From TK10-74A sp965263065 (GTDB lineage Bacteria; Chloroflexota; Dehalococcoidia; Bin125): DNA of 64,000 nucleotides. Below, one piece after another: positions 16,069-25,529 of the stretch. The notes under the pieces were generated by a model. It was not told where the DNA came from and did no database searches. It worked only from the letters and a program-made list of their open reading frames with translations. A program made the translations under genes and the position numbers. The stretch is taken from positions 1,922,001 through 1,986,000 of the forward strand of contig CBDHGH010000003.1 in NCBI GenBank assembly GCA_965263065.1. The letters run 5' to 3'. The stretch's first letter is position 1. Each line of letters opens with the position of its first letter.

Positions 16069-16698
16069 TCACCCCCGACCGACCGGCGACGGCGGCGCCC
16101 AGGCCGCCCGCAGCGCCCGCTCCGACAGCCCGCCGGCGAAGCCCCGGCGCAGCAGCAGACCGCCCGTCCGCTGCCGGTACGCCTCCCACTCATCCCGGTC
16201 GAAGCGGCCCCGCTGCCCGACGGCGATGTCCAGCGCCGTCGCTTCATCGTCGATGTCCGCCGTGACCGCCTCGGCCAGGTCCGCCTCCACGCCCTGCTGC
16301 CGCAACTCCGACCGCAGCATCCGCTGCGACCGCGGACGCGACCGCTGCCGCCGATCCACCCACGCCTCCGCGAACGCCTGGTCGTCGAGGTAGCCCTGCT
16401 CCGCCAGCCGTCCCAGCGCCTCCTCGACCACGTCCCCGGCAATGCCGGTGGCCCGCAGCCGCCCCCGCAACTCCGTCCGGCTGCGCGGCCGCACGGCCAG
16501 CCAGCGCAGCGCCGTGCGCTCGGCGTCGTGCCGCCCCGCTTCCCGCACGACCCGCGCCAGGATCGCCGCCTCGATCTCCTGCCCGACGGCCAAGCGCCGC
16601 CCCGGCAGGAAGTCGCGGTCGCAGCGCAGCGCCGTGCCGTCGTCGAAGTCCAGCAGCAGCGACCGCCCCCGGCGGCGCACCGCGTCGACCCGGGGCAT
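16069..16698 (-). CDS. recX: Regulatory protein RecX
   Basis: The 209-residue RecX modulates RecA filaments. It is recognisable from the three-helix repeats, especially RPRSRTELRGRL with LGRLAEQGYLDDQAFAEAWV and RRQRSRPRSQRMLRSELRQQG. The C-terminus (YRQRTGGLLLRRGFAGGLSE) matches the third repeat. The ATG at 16698 is 36 bases after the recA stop, so recA-recX form the usual pair, transcribed from the SOS-controlled promoter upstream of recA. Confidence 0.9.
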   Translation of the reverse strand: MPRVDAVRRRGRSLLLDFDDGTALRCDRDFLPGRRLAVGQEIEAAILARVVREAGRHDAERTALRWLAVRPRSRTELRGRLRATGIAGDVVEEALGRLAEQGYLDDQAFAEAWVDRRQRSRPRSQRMLRSELRQQGVEADLAEAVTADIDDEATALDIAVGQRGRFDRDEWEAYRQRTGGLLLRRGFAGGLSERALRAAWAPPSPVGRG

Positions 16699-16733
16699 GC
16701 CGCGGCGTCCCCTCGGCCCGCCGGCGCGGCGCG

Positions 16734-17888
<1,155 letters not shown>

Positions 17889-17973
17889 CGGATCCCCCTC
17901 TTGACCGACCTTGCTCAGCATACTGGCGCGCCCCCGATATCGATGCCGGGCGCCCGCCCGCTGCTGCTCGTGT

Positions 17974-17987
17974 AGAACACGCGTTCG
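17974..17987. promoter_or_regulatory. LexA/SOS box upstream of recA
   Basis: On the minus strand this reads CGAACGCGTGTTCT. It contains the perfect inverted repeat GAAC-N4-GTTC (17975-17986) and matches the Gram-positive-type consensus CGAAC-N4-GTTCG except for the last base. It lies 86 bases before recA and directly next to a TACACG that could be a -10, so a bound LexA would block the promoter. A second -10-like TATGCT occurs at 17917-17922. Confidence 0.7.
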
Positions 17988-18131
17988 CGTGAGTCAGAAC
18001 TGTCGCACAAGTGTTCTATGTGTGCAACCCCCCTGCCGCGACGGCGCCGCCCGCCCGTCGGCCGTCCGCCACGACCCACCCCGCGACCGGGGCCTGTGCG
18101 CAGGCCCGGGCCGGACCGGCTGTCGCCGCCC

Positions 18132-18917
18132 CTACCGATTGAAGACGGGCTGCCGCTTCTCCAGGAACGCCGTGATCGCCTCGCTGTGCGACGGCAGGCG
18201 GCGGGCCTCTTGGTCGCGGGCGACTTCGCGCTGCATCACCCGGCCAAGGTCGGGCTCGGTGACGTTCTCGCTGAGCAGCGCCTTGATCTTGCGCACGACC
18301 GGGGTCGGGTTGTTGGCCAGCTCGTCGGCCTTGGCCAGGGCGGTCTCGAACAGCGCCTCCTGGGGCACGACCGCGGAGACCAGCCCGATCCGGTACGCCT
18401 CGGCGGCGGGCACCATGCGCCCCGACAGGCAGATGTCGGTCGCATGACCGAGACCCACCAGCTGCGCCAGCAGTCGCGTCGAGCCGAGCTCCGGCACCAG
18501 GCCCACCTTGACGAAGCGAATCGAGAGGCGCGCCCCCTCGGCGGCGTAGCGCACGTCGCAGGGCAGCGCCAGGGTCAGGCCCACGCCGACGGCGTAGCCG
18601 TGCATCGCGGCGATGACCGGCTTGGAATTGCGGACCAGGTCCGTCCAGCTGACGCCTGCTCTGTCCCCGGGCCCCTGCGCATCGGGGTCGTTGGAGAGGC
18701 GTTGGCTGAAGCCCCCGATGTCGGCGCCGGCGCAGAACGCGCGGCCCTCGCCGGTGATGACGATCGCGCCGATCGCGTCGTCGTCGTTCCAGACCTCGAT
18801 CTGCTCCGCCATCTCGTTGGCCATGAGGACGGTCCAGGCGTTCAGCTTCTCCGGCCGGTTGAGCCGGATCACGCCCACGCGCCCGATCGTCTCGGTCAGA
18901 ATCTGCTGGTAGCTCAT
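18132..18917 (-). CDS. Crotonase-superfamily enzyme, probably an enoyl-CoA isomerase
   Basis: The 261-residue protein has the crotonase fold and CoA-site motifs: LNRPEKLNAWT, the oxyanion-hole segment RAFCAGADIGGF, and the second oxyanion Gly region AMHGYAVGVGLTLALPCD. The two catalytic glutamates of true enoyl-CoA hydratases are not conserved: the first position is Thr (about residue 115) and the second Phe (about 135). Instead there is a Glu in VGLVPELGS (residue 143), where delta3-delta2-enoyl-CoA isomerases carry their catalytic acid. I therefore favour an isomerase over a hydratase. It lies between recA and the peptide transporter genes without overlap and is probably transcribed separately. 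Confidence 0.85.
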   Translation of the reverse strand: MSYQQILTETIGRVGVIRLNRPEKLNAWTVLMANEMAEQIEVWNDDDAIGAIVITGEGRAFCAGADIGGFSQRLSNDPDAQGPGDRAGVSWTDLVRNSKPVIAAMHGYAVGVGLTLALPCDVRYAAEGARLSIRFVKVGLVPELGSTRLLAQLVGLGHATDICLSGRMVPAAEAYRIGLVSAVVPQEALFETALAKADELANNPTPVVRKIKALLSENVTEPDLGRVMQREVARDQEARRLPSHSEAITAFLEKRQPVFNR

Positions 18918-18976
18918 CGCGGCTCCTCTCGAACTCCGGTGCCACCGCAGAGGATATGCCGCTCGGCCGCCGCGTC

Positions 18977-19909
18977 CTAGCGGATGTTGCGCAGCCGCGG
19001 GTCCATGGCGTCGCGCACGCCGTCGCCGACGAAGTTGAACGACATCACCATCAGGATGATCGCGACGGCGGGGCCGAGGATCGGCCAGCCGTTGCGCGAG
19101 AGGAGTGTGTCATAGGCGCTCGCGACCATCCCGCCCCAGGCCGGCGTGGGCGGCTGGATCCCCGCCCCGATGAAGCTCAGCGCGGCCTCCAGCAGGATGA
19201 TGCTGGCGGCCGACAGCGACGCGAGCACGAAGACCGGCGCCACCACGTTCGGGAGCAGATGCCGCCGCATGATCCGCAGCGGCGGCGCGCCCACGGCGCG
19301 GGCCGCTTCGACGTAGACCTCCTGCTTGATCGACAGCACCACGCCACGCGTGAGGCGAGCGTAGGCCGGCGACCAGATCACGCCGACGATCAGCATCGTG
19401 TTCGTCAGGCTGGGTCCGACCGCGCCCGTGATCGCCAGCACCAGCACCAGGCCCGGCATCATCATCACGGCGTCGACCACGCGCATGATCACCAGCTCGT
19501 CGAGTTTGCCGCCGACGTAGCCGGCCAGCAGCCCCAGGGGCACGCCGATCCCCATGGCGAGGCCGATCGCGACGATCACGACCTGCCAGGCGATCCGCGT
19601 GCCGAAGATCGTGCGGCTCAGCACGTCCCGTCCCAGATGGTCGGTCCCCGCGAGGTGCGCCCAGCTGGGCGGCTGGAAGGTCCCTTCCAGCGTGAGCTCG
19701 GGCTGCAGCGGGTCGGCGGGCGCCACCCACGGCGCCAAGGCCGCCACCACGCCCATGCCGATCAGCACGACCGCGCCCACCAGTGCGGGCCGGTTGCGGA
19801 CGTAGATGCGCAGGATCGCCCGAAGCTCGCGATGCGCGCCCCATTTCCGCCAGGCGGTGCGGGAGAACGCCGGCCGCGCCGCATCGGTGGGGGAGGCCGG
19901 GCCGCTCAC
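18977..19909 (-). CDS. Dipeptide-type ABC transporter permease, DppC
   Basis: This 310-residue inner-membrane permease has a first helix near residues 40-60, then the periplasmic stretch containing HLAGTDHLGRDVLSRTIFGT (the DppC/OppC signature) and the EAA loop EAARAVGAPPLRIMRRHLLP, which contacts the ATPase. Membrane helices follow up to FVGDGVRDAMDPRLRNIR at the C-terminus, also typical. The GTG start at 19909 overlaps the dppB stop (GTGA), so the two permeases are coupled and probably form a heterodimer. No ATPase genes follow; they must be supplied in trans. Confidence 0.9.
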   Translation of the reverse strand: MSGPASPTDAARPAFSRTAWRKWGAHRELRAILRIYVRNRPALVGAVVLIGMGVVAALAPWVAPADPLQPELTLEGTFQPPSWAHLAGTDHLGRDVLSRTIFGTRIAWQVVIVAIGLAMGIGVPLGLLAGYVGGKLDELVIMRVVDAVMMMPGLVLVLAITGAVGPSLTNTMLIVGVIWSPAYARLTRGVVLSIKQEVYVEAARAVGAPPLRIMRRHLLPNVVAPVFVLASLSAASIILLEAALSFIGAGIQPPTPAWGGMVASAYDTLLSRNGWPILGPAVAIILMVMSFNFVGDGVRDAMDPRLRNIR

Positions 19910-20868
19910 GTGTTTGCTCCCCGTCCGGCCCGGATGCGCGGATCAAGCAGCGGATACGAGAGGTCGACCAGCAGGTTCACCACCACGATGCAGACCGCGA
20001 AGAACATCACCAGGTTCTGCACGACCAGGTAGTCCTGCGTCACGACCACGGTCCGCACGAACCAGCGCCCCATGCCGGGGATCCCGAAGACGGTTTCCGT
20101 GACCACGGAGCCGCTGAACACCAGCCCGGCCTGGAAGCCGAAGACCGTCACGATGGGGATCAGCGCGTTGCGCAGTCCGTGCCGCAGGATGACCGCCCCC
20201 GCCGGGAGGCCTTTCGCCCGCGCCGTGCGGATGTAGTCGTCGTTGAGCACGTTGATCATCGCCGAGCGCGTCTGCCGCATCAGCAGCGCCGTCGTGGCCA
20301 GCGAGATCGCGATCACCGGCATCGCCATGTGCTTCAGGTTCTCGACCGGGTCCTCCCAGATCGGCACGTAGCCGAGGACCGGGAGCAGATCCAGCTCCAC
20401 GCCGATGATGAGGATCAGCGCGATGCCGGTCAGGAACTCCGGGATCGAGTTGCCCCCGATCATGACCGTGCTCGCGACGACCTCCCGCTTCGAGCCGGGG
20501 CGCAGCGCGGAGAGGATGCCCAGCGGGACGGCGACCACCACGACGACGAAGAGGCTCAGCACTCCCAACTCGATCGTCGCCGGGGCGCGCTGCCGGAAGA
20601 TCTCGTTCTGATCGAGCTGCGCGAGCAAGGTCAGGCCCATGTCGCCCTGCAGCAGCCGCCCGAGCCACCGCGCGTAGCGTTCGGGGAGCGGATCGTTGAG
20701 CCCCAGGCGCTCCTTCGTGTGCTCGATCAACTCCGGCGTGGCGTTGAGCCCGCCGATCTGGGTCGACGGGTCGCCCGGCAGCACGTTCATCAGCAGGAAC
20801 GAGAGGACGCTGACGACCAACAGCCCGAAGATCGAGGAGAGCAGCCGGGTCACGGTGTAGCGCAGCAT
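19906..20868 (-). CDS. Dipeptide-type ABC transporter permease, DppB
   Basis: The 320-residue permease begins MLRYTVTRLLSSIFGLLVVS, then has VLPGDPSTQ and KERLGLNDPLPERYARW, the DppB N-terminal signatures. The EAA loop is RTARAKGLPAGAVILRHGLR. It ends VDLSYPLLDPRIRAG as in the family. It is the second gene of the operon binding protein-dppB-dppC, about 100 bases after the binding-protein stop. It is homologous to the truncated permease at 1-207, so the genome has at least two such systems in this region. The ligand is unknown. Confidence 0.92.
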   Translation of the reverse strand: MLRYTVTRLLSSIFGLLVVSVLSFLLMNVLPGDPSTQIGGLNATPELIEHTKERLGLNDPLPERYARWLGRLLQGDMGLTLLAQLDQNEIFRQRAPATIELGVLSLFVVVVVAVPLGILSALRPGSKREVVASTVMIGGNSIPEFLTGIALILIIGVELDLLPVLGYVPIWEDPVENLKHMAMPVIAISLATTALLMRQTRSAMINVLNDDYIRTARAKGLPAGAVILRHGLRNALIPIVTVFGFQAGLVFSGSVVTETVFGIPGMGRWFVRTVVVTQDYLVVQNLVMFFAVCIVVVNLLVDLSYPLLDPRIRAGRGANT

Positions 20869-20970
20869 GCCCGCTCCTCAGGATTGGCTGCGTCGCCCGG
20901 GCGCGCCGCTGACGCGACCGCCGGAGGGAGCGCGCGGGGCGGGCGTGCGCCCCGCGCCGGCTCGCTCCGA

Positions 20971-22977
20971 TCAGACGTTGTCGTACCAGATGTTCTTGAA
21001 GCCCATCCCCTCCGGGAACGCGAAGAAGGGCACCAGCCGGAAGTCCTGCACGTGGCTTTGGGCGGCCATGGCCTTCGGGCGCTGCAGGATGTGGTGCATC
21101 CACCCGTGCTCCTGGTAGACCGTGAAGAGATCGTCGTAGAGCGGGATGCGCGCCTCCTGCGTCGCCACGGCCGCCGCCTTGTCGATTAGGTCCGTGGTCT
21201 CCGCCAGCCCTTGCAGCATGGCGTCGTTCGGGTTGTCCTCCAGGGTCGCCCCGCCGAGATGCGCCCCCCCGAGCACGCCGCCCGTGAACTGGCGCAGCAC
21301 CGGGTCTGGGTCGAAGGGGGACTCCCACGTCAGCGTGGCGATGCTCCAGTCCGCCACGCCGAGCCAGCGGTCGATGATGCTGGTCTCGGAGCCGTGGACG
21401 AACTCCATGTTGATCCCCGCCGCCGCCAGCTGCGCGTGCACGACCTCGGTCTGGGCGCGATGGATGTCCAGGCTCCAGGACAGCTGCGTGCCGGTGATCC
21501 CGTCGGCGTAGCCGGCGGCGTCCATCAGCTGCCTCGCTTCGTCCAGGTTGGGCGAATCCCCGTAGTAGTCCTTGGTCAGCGCCCAACTCGTGTTCGAGGT
21601 GGGACCGCGCGACGGCTCGCCGAGGCCGCGGAAGGCGACGTCGATCACCGCCTGCCGGTCGATGATCAGGTGCACGGCGCGCCGCAGCCGCGGGTCGCGG
21701 AAGACGTTGAAGCCCGCGGCGTTCGGGTTGAGGTTGTAGCTGTTCCAGGTCCAGGTCTGATCCGGCCCGTCGGCGACCACGTACCCGTCCGCTTCCAACT
21801 CCGCCTTCAACTCGCCCGTCACCGCGGCGGGCGGCGGCTGGGCCAGGTCGAACTCCCCGTCCAGGAAGGCGGTCCAGGACGTGTTGATGTCCGGGATGAT
21901 GATCCGCTCCATGCCGTCGAGCCAGACATTGGCGTTGTCCCAGTAGCCGTCCCAGCGCTCGCCGACGAAGCGGTCGCCTTCCGCGTAGGAGACGTACTTG
22001 GCGGCGCCGGCGCCCACCGGGTCGGTCAGCGCGATGTCGAACTTGTCCGGCGAGACCAGCATCCCGGTGCCCGGGAAGGCCTGGAAGGCGGCCAGCGTCG
22101 GCCCGAACGGCTCCGAGGTCTCCATCCGCCAGGAGGCGCCGTCGACGGGCCCCATCGAGACGGCGCGGGCGATGCCGTCGGCGTTGCGCGTGCCGCCGGC
22201 GGCGTCCGAGGTGTCGCGGACGCGCTCCATGTTGGCTTGCATCGCGTCGGCGTCGACCGGCGCGCCGTCCTGGAAGATCGCGCCCGGGCGCATGTTGAAG
22301 ATGTAGGTCAGATCGTCCGGAATCTCGACGCTCTCCGCCAACTCGCCCTTCCAGGACGCGTCGTCGTTGAAGCCGAGCACCCGGTCGTAGATGTAGTTGA
22401 GGAAGCCCAGGTTGTCGCCGCCGGAGAGGCTCGAGTGCGGATCCCAGCCGGTGAAGAGGCTGTCGACCCAGGAGGTCCTCGAAATGCCGCCCCGGCGGGG
22501 ACCGGTGGCGGCGGCGGCCGGCGCGTCCTCCTCGTCGGCCATGGTGGCGGCCTCGGCGGCCTCGCGAGCGGCCTGCGCCGCGTCCTCGGCGGCGGCGGCA
22601 GCGGCGGCGGCGGCGTCGGCAGCAGCTTGCGCCTGGTCGGCGCCGGCCTCGCGGGCCGCTTCGGCGGCGGCTTCCGCGGCGGCGGCCGCGGCCTCGGCGA
22701 CTGCAGCGGCGCCGGCATCCCCGGCGGCGGCGGCAGCAGCCGCGGCCTCCTCGGCGGCCGCGGCCGCGCGTTCGGCCGCCGCGGCAGCGGCGCTGGAATC
22801 TCCGGCGGCGGCAGCGGCCTCGGCCGCTGCGGCGGCGCCCCCAGCATCATCATCGTCGTCGCCGCCGCAGCCGACGAGGGCGAGGCCGGCCGCCCCGACC
22901 CCAGCCTTGGCGCTGGCGCCCAGCATGGTGCGACGGCTGATCTTGCGGTGTCGCAGTTGGGTCCAATAGTTGCTCAT
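20971..22977 (-). CDS. Tat-type lipoprotein, extracellular solute-binding protein family 5, with a long alanine-rich linker
   Basis: The 668-residue binding protein serves the adjacent DppB/DppC. It starts with a twin-arginine signal (KISRRTMLG, residues 12-20) and a lipobox ending LALVGC (Cys 37). Residues about 40-160 are an extraordinary Ala-rich helix with scattered Glu, Asp and Arg, probably a long rod holding the ligand domain away from the membrane. The family 5 domain follows: ISRTSWVDSLFTGWDPHSSL, YIFNMRPGAIFQDGAPVDAD, and FNVFRDPRLRRAVHLIIDRQ (the family hallmark region). ATG 22977 has AAAGGA upstream, and a promoter lies at 23048-23076. The substrate is unknown. Confidence 0.9.
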   Translation of the reverse strand: MSNYWTQLRHRKISRRTMLGASAKAGVGAAGLALVGCGGDDDDDAGGAAAAAEAAAAAGDSSAAAAAAERAAAAAEEAAAAAAAAGDAGAAAVAEAAAAAAEAAAEAAREAGADQAQAAADAAAAAAAAAEDAAQAAREAAEAATMADEEDAPAAAATGPRRGGISRTSWVDSLFTGWDPHSSLSGGDNLGFLNYIYDRVLGFNDDASWKGELAESVEIPDDLTYIFNMRPGAIFQDGAPVDADAMQANMERVRDTSDAAGGTRNADGIARAVSMGPVDGASWRMETSEPFGPTLAAFQAFPGTGMLVSPDKFDIALTDPVGAGAAKYVSYAEGDRFVGERWDGYWDNANVWLDGMERIIIPDINTSWTAFLDGEFDLAQPPPAAVTGELKAELEADGYVVADGPDQTWTWNSYNLNPNAAGFNVFRDPRLRRAVHLIIDRQAVIDVAFRGLGEPSRGPTSNTSWALTKDYYGDSPNLDEARQLMDAAGYADGITGTQLSWSLDIHRAQTEVVHAQLAAAGINMEFVHGSETSIIDRWLGVADWSIATLTWESPFDPDPVLRQFTGGVLGGAHLGGATLEDNPNDAMLQGLAETTDLIDKAAAVATQEARIPLYDDLFTVYQEHGWMHHILQRPKAMAAQSHVQDFRLVPFFAFPEGMGFKNIWYDNV

Positions 22978-23047
22978 GGGAAGGTCCTTTCGTGGTCCGT
23001 GGGTTTCCCGCCCAGGATGGGAGGGACCGCGCGCCGTGCGCGCGGGG

Positions 23048-23076
23048 AGTATGACGCATTGGGGAGGGGGCCGCAA
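23048..23076 (-). promoter_or_regulatory. Promoter of the solute-binding protein operon, TTGCGG-N17-CATACT
   Basis: On the minus strand TTGCGG is at 23071-23076 and CATACT at 23048-23053 with a 17-base spacer, similar in form to the tRNA-Asp promoter (TTGCCC-N17-TACACT). It leaves a leader of about 65 bases and faces a divergent TACCCT box for the gene at 23107. Confidence 0.55.
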
Positions 23077-23094
23077 CGCGCCTCCCCCGTCTGT

Positions 23095-23100
23095 TACCCT
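23095..23100 (+). promoter_or_regulatory. -10 box of a probably leaderless gene
   Basis: TACCCT, preceded by TG (TGTTACCCT), ends six bases before ATG 23107. No ribosome binding site is present, which fits a transcript that begins at or next to the start codon. Confidence 0.45.
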
Positions 23101-23106
23101 GCCCGC

Positions 23107-23634
23107 ATGGTGGCTGAGCCGATCCGCCGTGACGAATTCGAGGGGTTCCAGGGCGCGATCCTCGTGGCCCTGCAAGCTCAGACGGACCACCTGATCGCGC
23201 AGGACGGCAAGCTGGACGCACTGCGCGGCGACGTGGACCGCAAGCTCGACACGCTGGACGGCAGGATCGACCTGCAGGACGGCAAGATCGACCTGCTGCA
23301 CGGCAAGATTGACGTGCTACAGGGCGACCTCGACACGCTGGACGGCAAGATCGACATGCTGCGCGGGGACATGGACCACAAGATCGACACGCTGCGCGGG
23401 GACATGGATCGCCAGTTCGCCGGCGTCACCGATCGCTTGGACGGCCAGGATCGGCGACTGGACGCGATGGACGGCAAGCTCGATCGCCAGGACCGGCGGC
23501 TGGATGTGATGGACGGCAAGCTCGATCGCCAGGACCGGCGGCTGGATGTGATGGACGGCAAGCTCGATCGCCAGGATCGGCGGCTGGCCGCGATGGACGG
23601 CAAGCTCGACACGATCATCGACCGCTTGCCCTAG
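23107..23634 (+). CDS. Coiled-coil protein built from repeated D-G-K-L-D units
   Basis: The 175-residue protein is almost entirely a repeat. After MVAEPIRRDEFEGFQGAILV it consists of seven-residue-periodic units of the type LDGKIDxL, including three near-exact 14-residue copies of DVMDGKLDRQDRRL (42-base repeats between about 23460 and 23600). This predicts a long charged parallel coiled coil like the t-SNARE-like or DUF-type bacterial repeat proteins. There is no membrane helix, signal or catalytic motif. It could act as a spacer or oligomerisation rod. It diverges from the transporter operon and appears leaderless (TACCCT at 23095-23100). Confidence 0.7.
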   Translation: MVAEPIRRDEFEGFQGAILVALQAQTDHLIAQDGKLDALRGDVDRKLDTLDGRIDLQDGKIDLLHGKIDVLQGDLDTLDGKIDMLRGDMDHKIDTLRGDMDRQFAGVTDRLDGQDRRLDAMDGKLDRQDRRLDVMDGKLDRQDRRLDVMDGKLDRQDRRLAAMDGKLDTIIDRLP

Positions 23635-23688
23635 CCCACCGGCTACGTTCCCCGCGGCCGGCGCGCGACGGTCGGTGTGAGCGGGCGG

Positions 23689-23952
23689 CTAGGCGCTGCG
23701 CACCAGGATGCCCTGCAGGATGCTGAGCCCGATCAGCAGCACCATCGGCGACAGATCGATCATCCCAATCGTCAGGAAGCGGCGCATCGGCGAGAGCAGC
23801 GGCTCCGTCACGTCGACCAGGAACTTCACGATCGGGTTTCCGTAGTCGAGCGGCTTGTTGGTGATCAGCGGGATCCAGCTCATGATCACCCGCGCCAGCA
23901 CGATGAAGAAGAACAGCTGCAGGATGACCGCCGCGATGCCGATCGGGTTCAT
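23689..23952 (-). CDS. YggT family membrane protein
   Basis: The 87-residue protein has two membrane helices (about residues 5-25 and 66-84) flanking the conserved YggT core MSWIPLITNKPLDYGNPIVK and DVTEPLLSPMRRFL. YggT proteins are often linked to yggS, proC and cell division genes, and roles in osmotic tolerance and division-site organisation have been proposed. Its ATG overlaps the proC stop by four bases (ATGA), giving the conserved string yggS-proC-yggT. Confidence 0.88.
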   Translation of the reverse strand: MNPIGIAAVILQLFFFIVLARVIMSWIPLITNKPLDYGNPIVKFLVDVTEPLLSPMRRFLTIGMIDLSPMVLLIGLSILQGILVRSA

Positions 23953-24800
23953 GCTTCGCCCAGTTCCCGCGTGCGCCGGTAGGCGGCGATGATCGCCTCC
24001 ATCGTGCCGGCGCGCACGCCCTTCTCCTCCATCGCCCGCAGCCCCTCCGCGGTCGTGCCGCCGGGCGACGTCACCATGTCGCGCAGCACGGCCGGATGCA
24101 AGCCCGACTCCTGCGCGAAGGCCGCCGACCCCAGCGCCGTCTGATAGACCAGCTCCGTCGCCAGCTCGCGCCGCATGCCGATCTGCACCGCCCCGTCGAT
24201 CATCGCCTCCAGGATCAGGAAGAAGAAGCCCGGCCCCGAGCCGCTCACCGCCGTCGCCATGTCGATGTGGCGCTCATCCTGCACGGGGATCGCGCGGCCC
24301 AGGGTCGCCAGCATCCGGTCGACCAGCGCCCGCTGCGACTCCGTCACCTCCTCCGCCGCCGTCCAGGCGGTCAGCCCCTGCCCGATCTGCGCCGGCGTGT
24401 TCGGCATCGCGCGCACCACCGCCCGATGCCCCAGCCGATCGCGCAGCGTCCGCATCGTCACGCCTGCCATGATCGAGACGACCAGTTGCTCGGGCAGGAC
24501 CAGCCCCTGCAACGCGCCGCCGACGGCTGGGAAGTCCTGCGGCTTGACCGCCAGCACGACGACCGGCGCGCCGTCCGCCGCCGCCACCGCGTCGCCCGTC
24601 GTCGCGACGCCCAGATCCGCTTCCAGCGACTCCCGGCGCGGCGCCGCCACCTCGCAGACCGTGACCGCGCTCGCCGCCGCCAGCCCGCTGCTGATCAGCG
24701 ATCGGGTGATCGTCTGCCCCATGACGCCGCCGCCGATGACGCAGAACGCCTTGTCGGTGATCAGTGGCTTGGGCACGGCCGCCTCCGTTTCTCGCGCCAC
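23949..24800 (-). CDS. proC: Pyrroline-5-carboxylate reductase
   Basis: This NAD(P)H-dependent enzyme makes proline from pyrroline-5-carboxylate. The 283-residue product has the Rossmann motif FCVIGGGVMGQTI (around residue 19), VVLAVKPQDF, VRAMPNTPAQIGQGL, and the C-terminal signature TAVSGSGPGFFFLILEAMID with VTSPGGTTAEGL. It starts at GTG 24800 immediately after the yggS stop (TGA-GTG). Synteny with yggS and yggT supports the call. Confidence 0.95.
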   Translation of the reverse strand: MARETEAAVPKPLITDKAFCVIGGGVMGQTITRSLISSGLAAASAVTVCEVAAPRRESLEADLGVATTGDAVAAADGAPVVVLAVKPQDFPAVGGALQGLVLPEQLVVSIMAGVTMRTLRDRLGHRAVVRAMPNTPAQIGQGLTAWTAAEEVTESQRALVDRMLATLGRAIPVQDERHIDMATAVSGSGPGFFFLILEAMIDGAVQIGMRRELATELVYQTALGSAAFAQESGLHPAVLRDMVTSPGGTTAEGLRAMEEKGVRAGTMEAIIAAYRRTRELGEA

Positions 24801-25511
24801 TCAGCGATCGCCGAAGATCGCCCGGCCCAGCCGCACGATCGTGGCGCCCTCCGCGACCGCGACCTGGAAGTCATTGCTCATTCCCATACTCAGATGGCCC
24901 ATGCCCAACTGCGGGGCCTCGGCGTCGCGCAGGCGGCGCAACTCGCGGAACACCGGGCGCGCCGCCTCCGCATCCGCGACCAGCGGCGCGACGGTCATCA
25001 GGCCCACGACGTCCAGCTTGGCCAGCGGCGCGATCGCCGCCAGCGCCGGCCCGACTTCGTCCGGGGCGAAGCCGTGCTTGCTCGCCTCTCCCGCCACGTT
25101 GACTTCCAACAGCACCGGCATGGGGCGGGGAAGGCGTCGCTCCAGCGCGACCGCGAGCCGCAGCGAATCGACGCTCTCGATCATATCAAAGGCGCCGGCC
25201 TGCCTCGCCTTGTTCGTTTGCAGGTGACCCACCAGGTGGAAGCGGGGACGCGCGCCGTCCGGCCCCGCGATCCCGGCCAGCGCCTCGATCTTGGGCAGCG
25301 CCTCCTGCACGCGGTTCTCGCCGAACACGCACTGCCCCGCCTCCATCGCCGCCCTCAGCGCCGCGACCGGGAACGTCTTCGACACCGCCACCAGTTCGAC
25401 CCCGCCCGGGTCGCGCCCGGCCGCCTCCGCCGCCGCGGCGATGCGCGCCCGCACCGTCGCCAGGTTCCCGGCGACGTGCTCCCAATCCTGAGCCGACGAA
25501 TCCTGGGGCAT
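24801..25511 (-). CDS. yggS: YggS/PROSC-type pyridoxal phosphate homeostasis protein
   Basis: The 236-residue TIM-barrel protein binds PLP and buffers its free level. The PLP lysine lies in ELVAVSKTFPVAAL; further family marks are CVFGENRVQEALPKIEAL, FHLVGHLQTNKAR, LEVNVAGEASKHGF, LMTVAPL, and MGHLSMGMSNDFQVAVAEGA near the phosphate-binding end (RLGRAIFGDR). ATG 25511 lies 18 bases after the radical SAM gene, so it is likely part of one transcript running from 27197 to 23689. Confidence 0.94.
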   Translation of the reverse strand: MPQDSSAQDWEHVAGNLATVRARIAAAAEAAGRDPGGVELVAVSKTFPVAALRAAMEAGQCVFGENRVQEALPKIEALAGIAGPDGARPRFHLVGHLQTNKARQAGAFDMIESVDSLRLAVALERRLPRPMPVLLEVNVAGEASKHGFAPDEVGPALAAIAPLAKLDVVGLMTVAPLVADAEAARPVFRELRRLRDAEAPQLGMGHLSMGMSNDFQVAVAEGATIVRLGRAIFGDR

Positions 25512-25529
25512 CGCGTCGTAGCAGACCCC

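Noticed and set aside
20300..21586. Long minus-strand frames overlapping dppB and the binding protein
   Set aside because: They are frame-shifted shadows of the transporter genes, with Arg/Gly/Asp-rich products and no homology.
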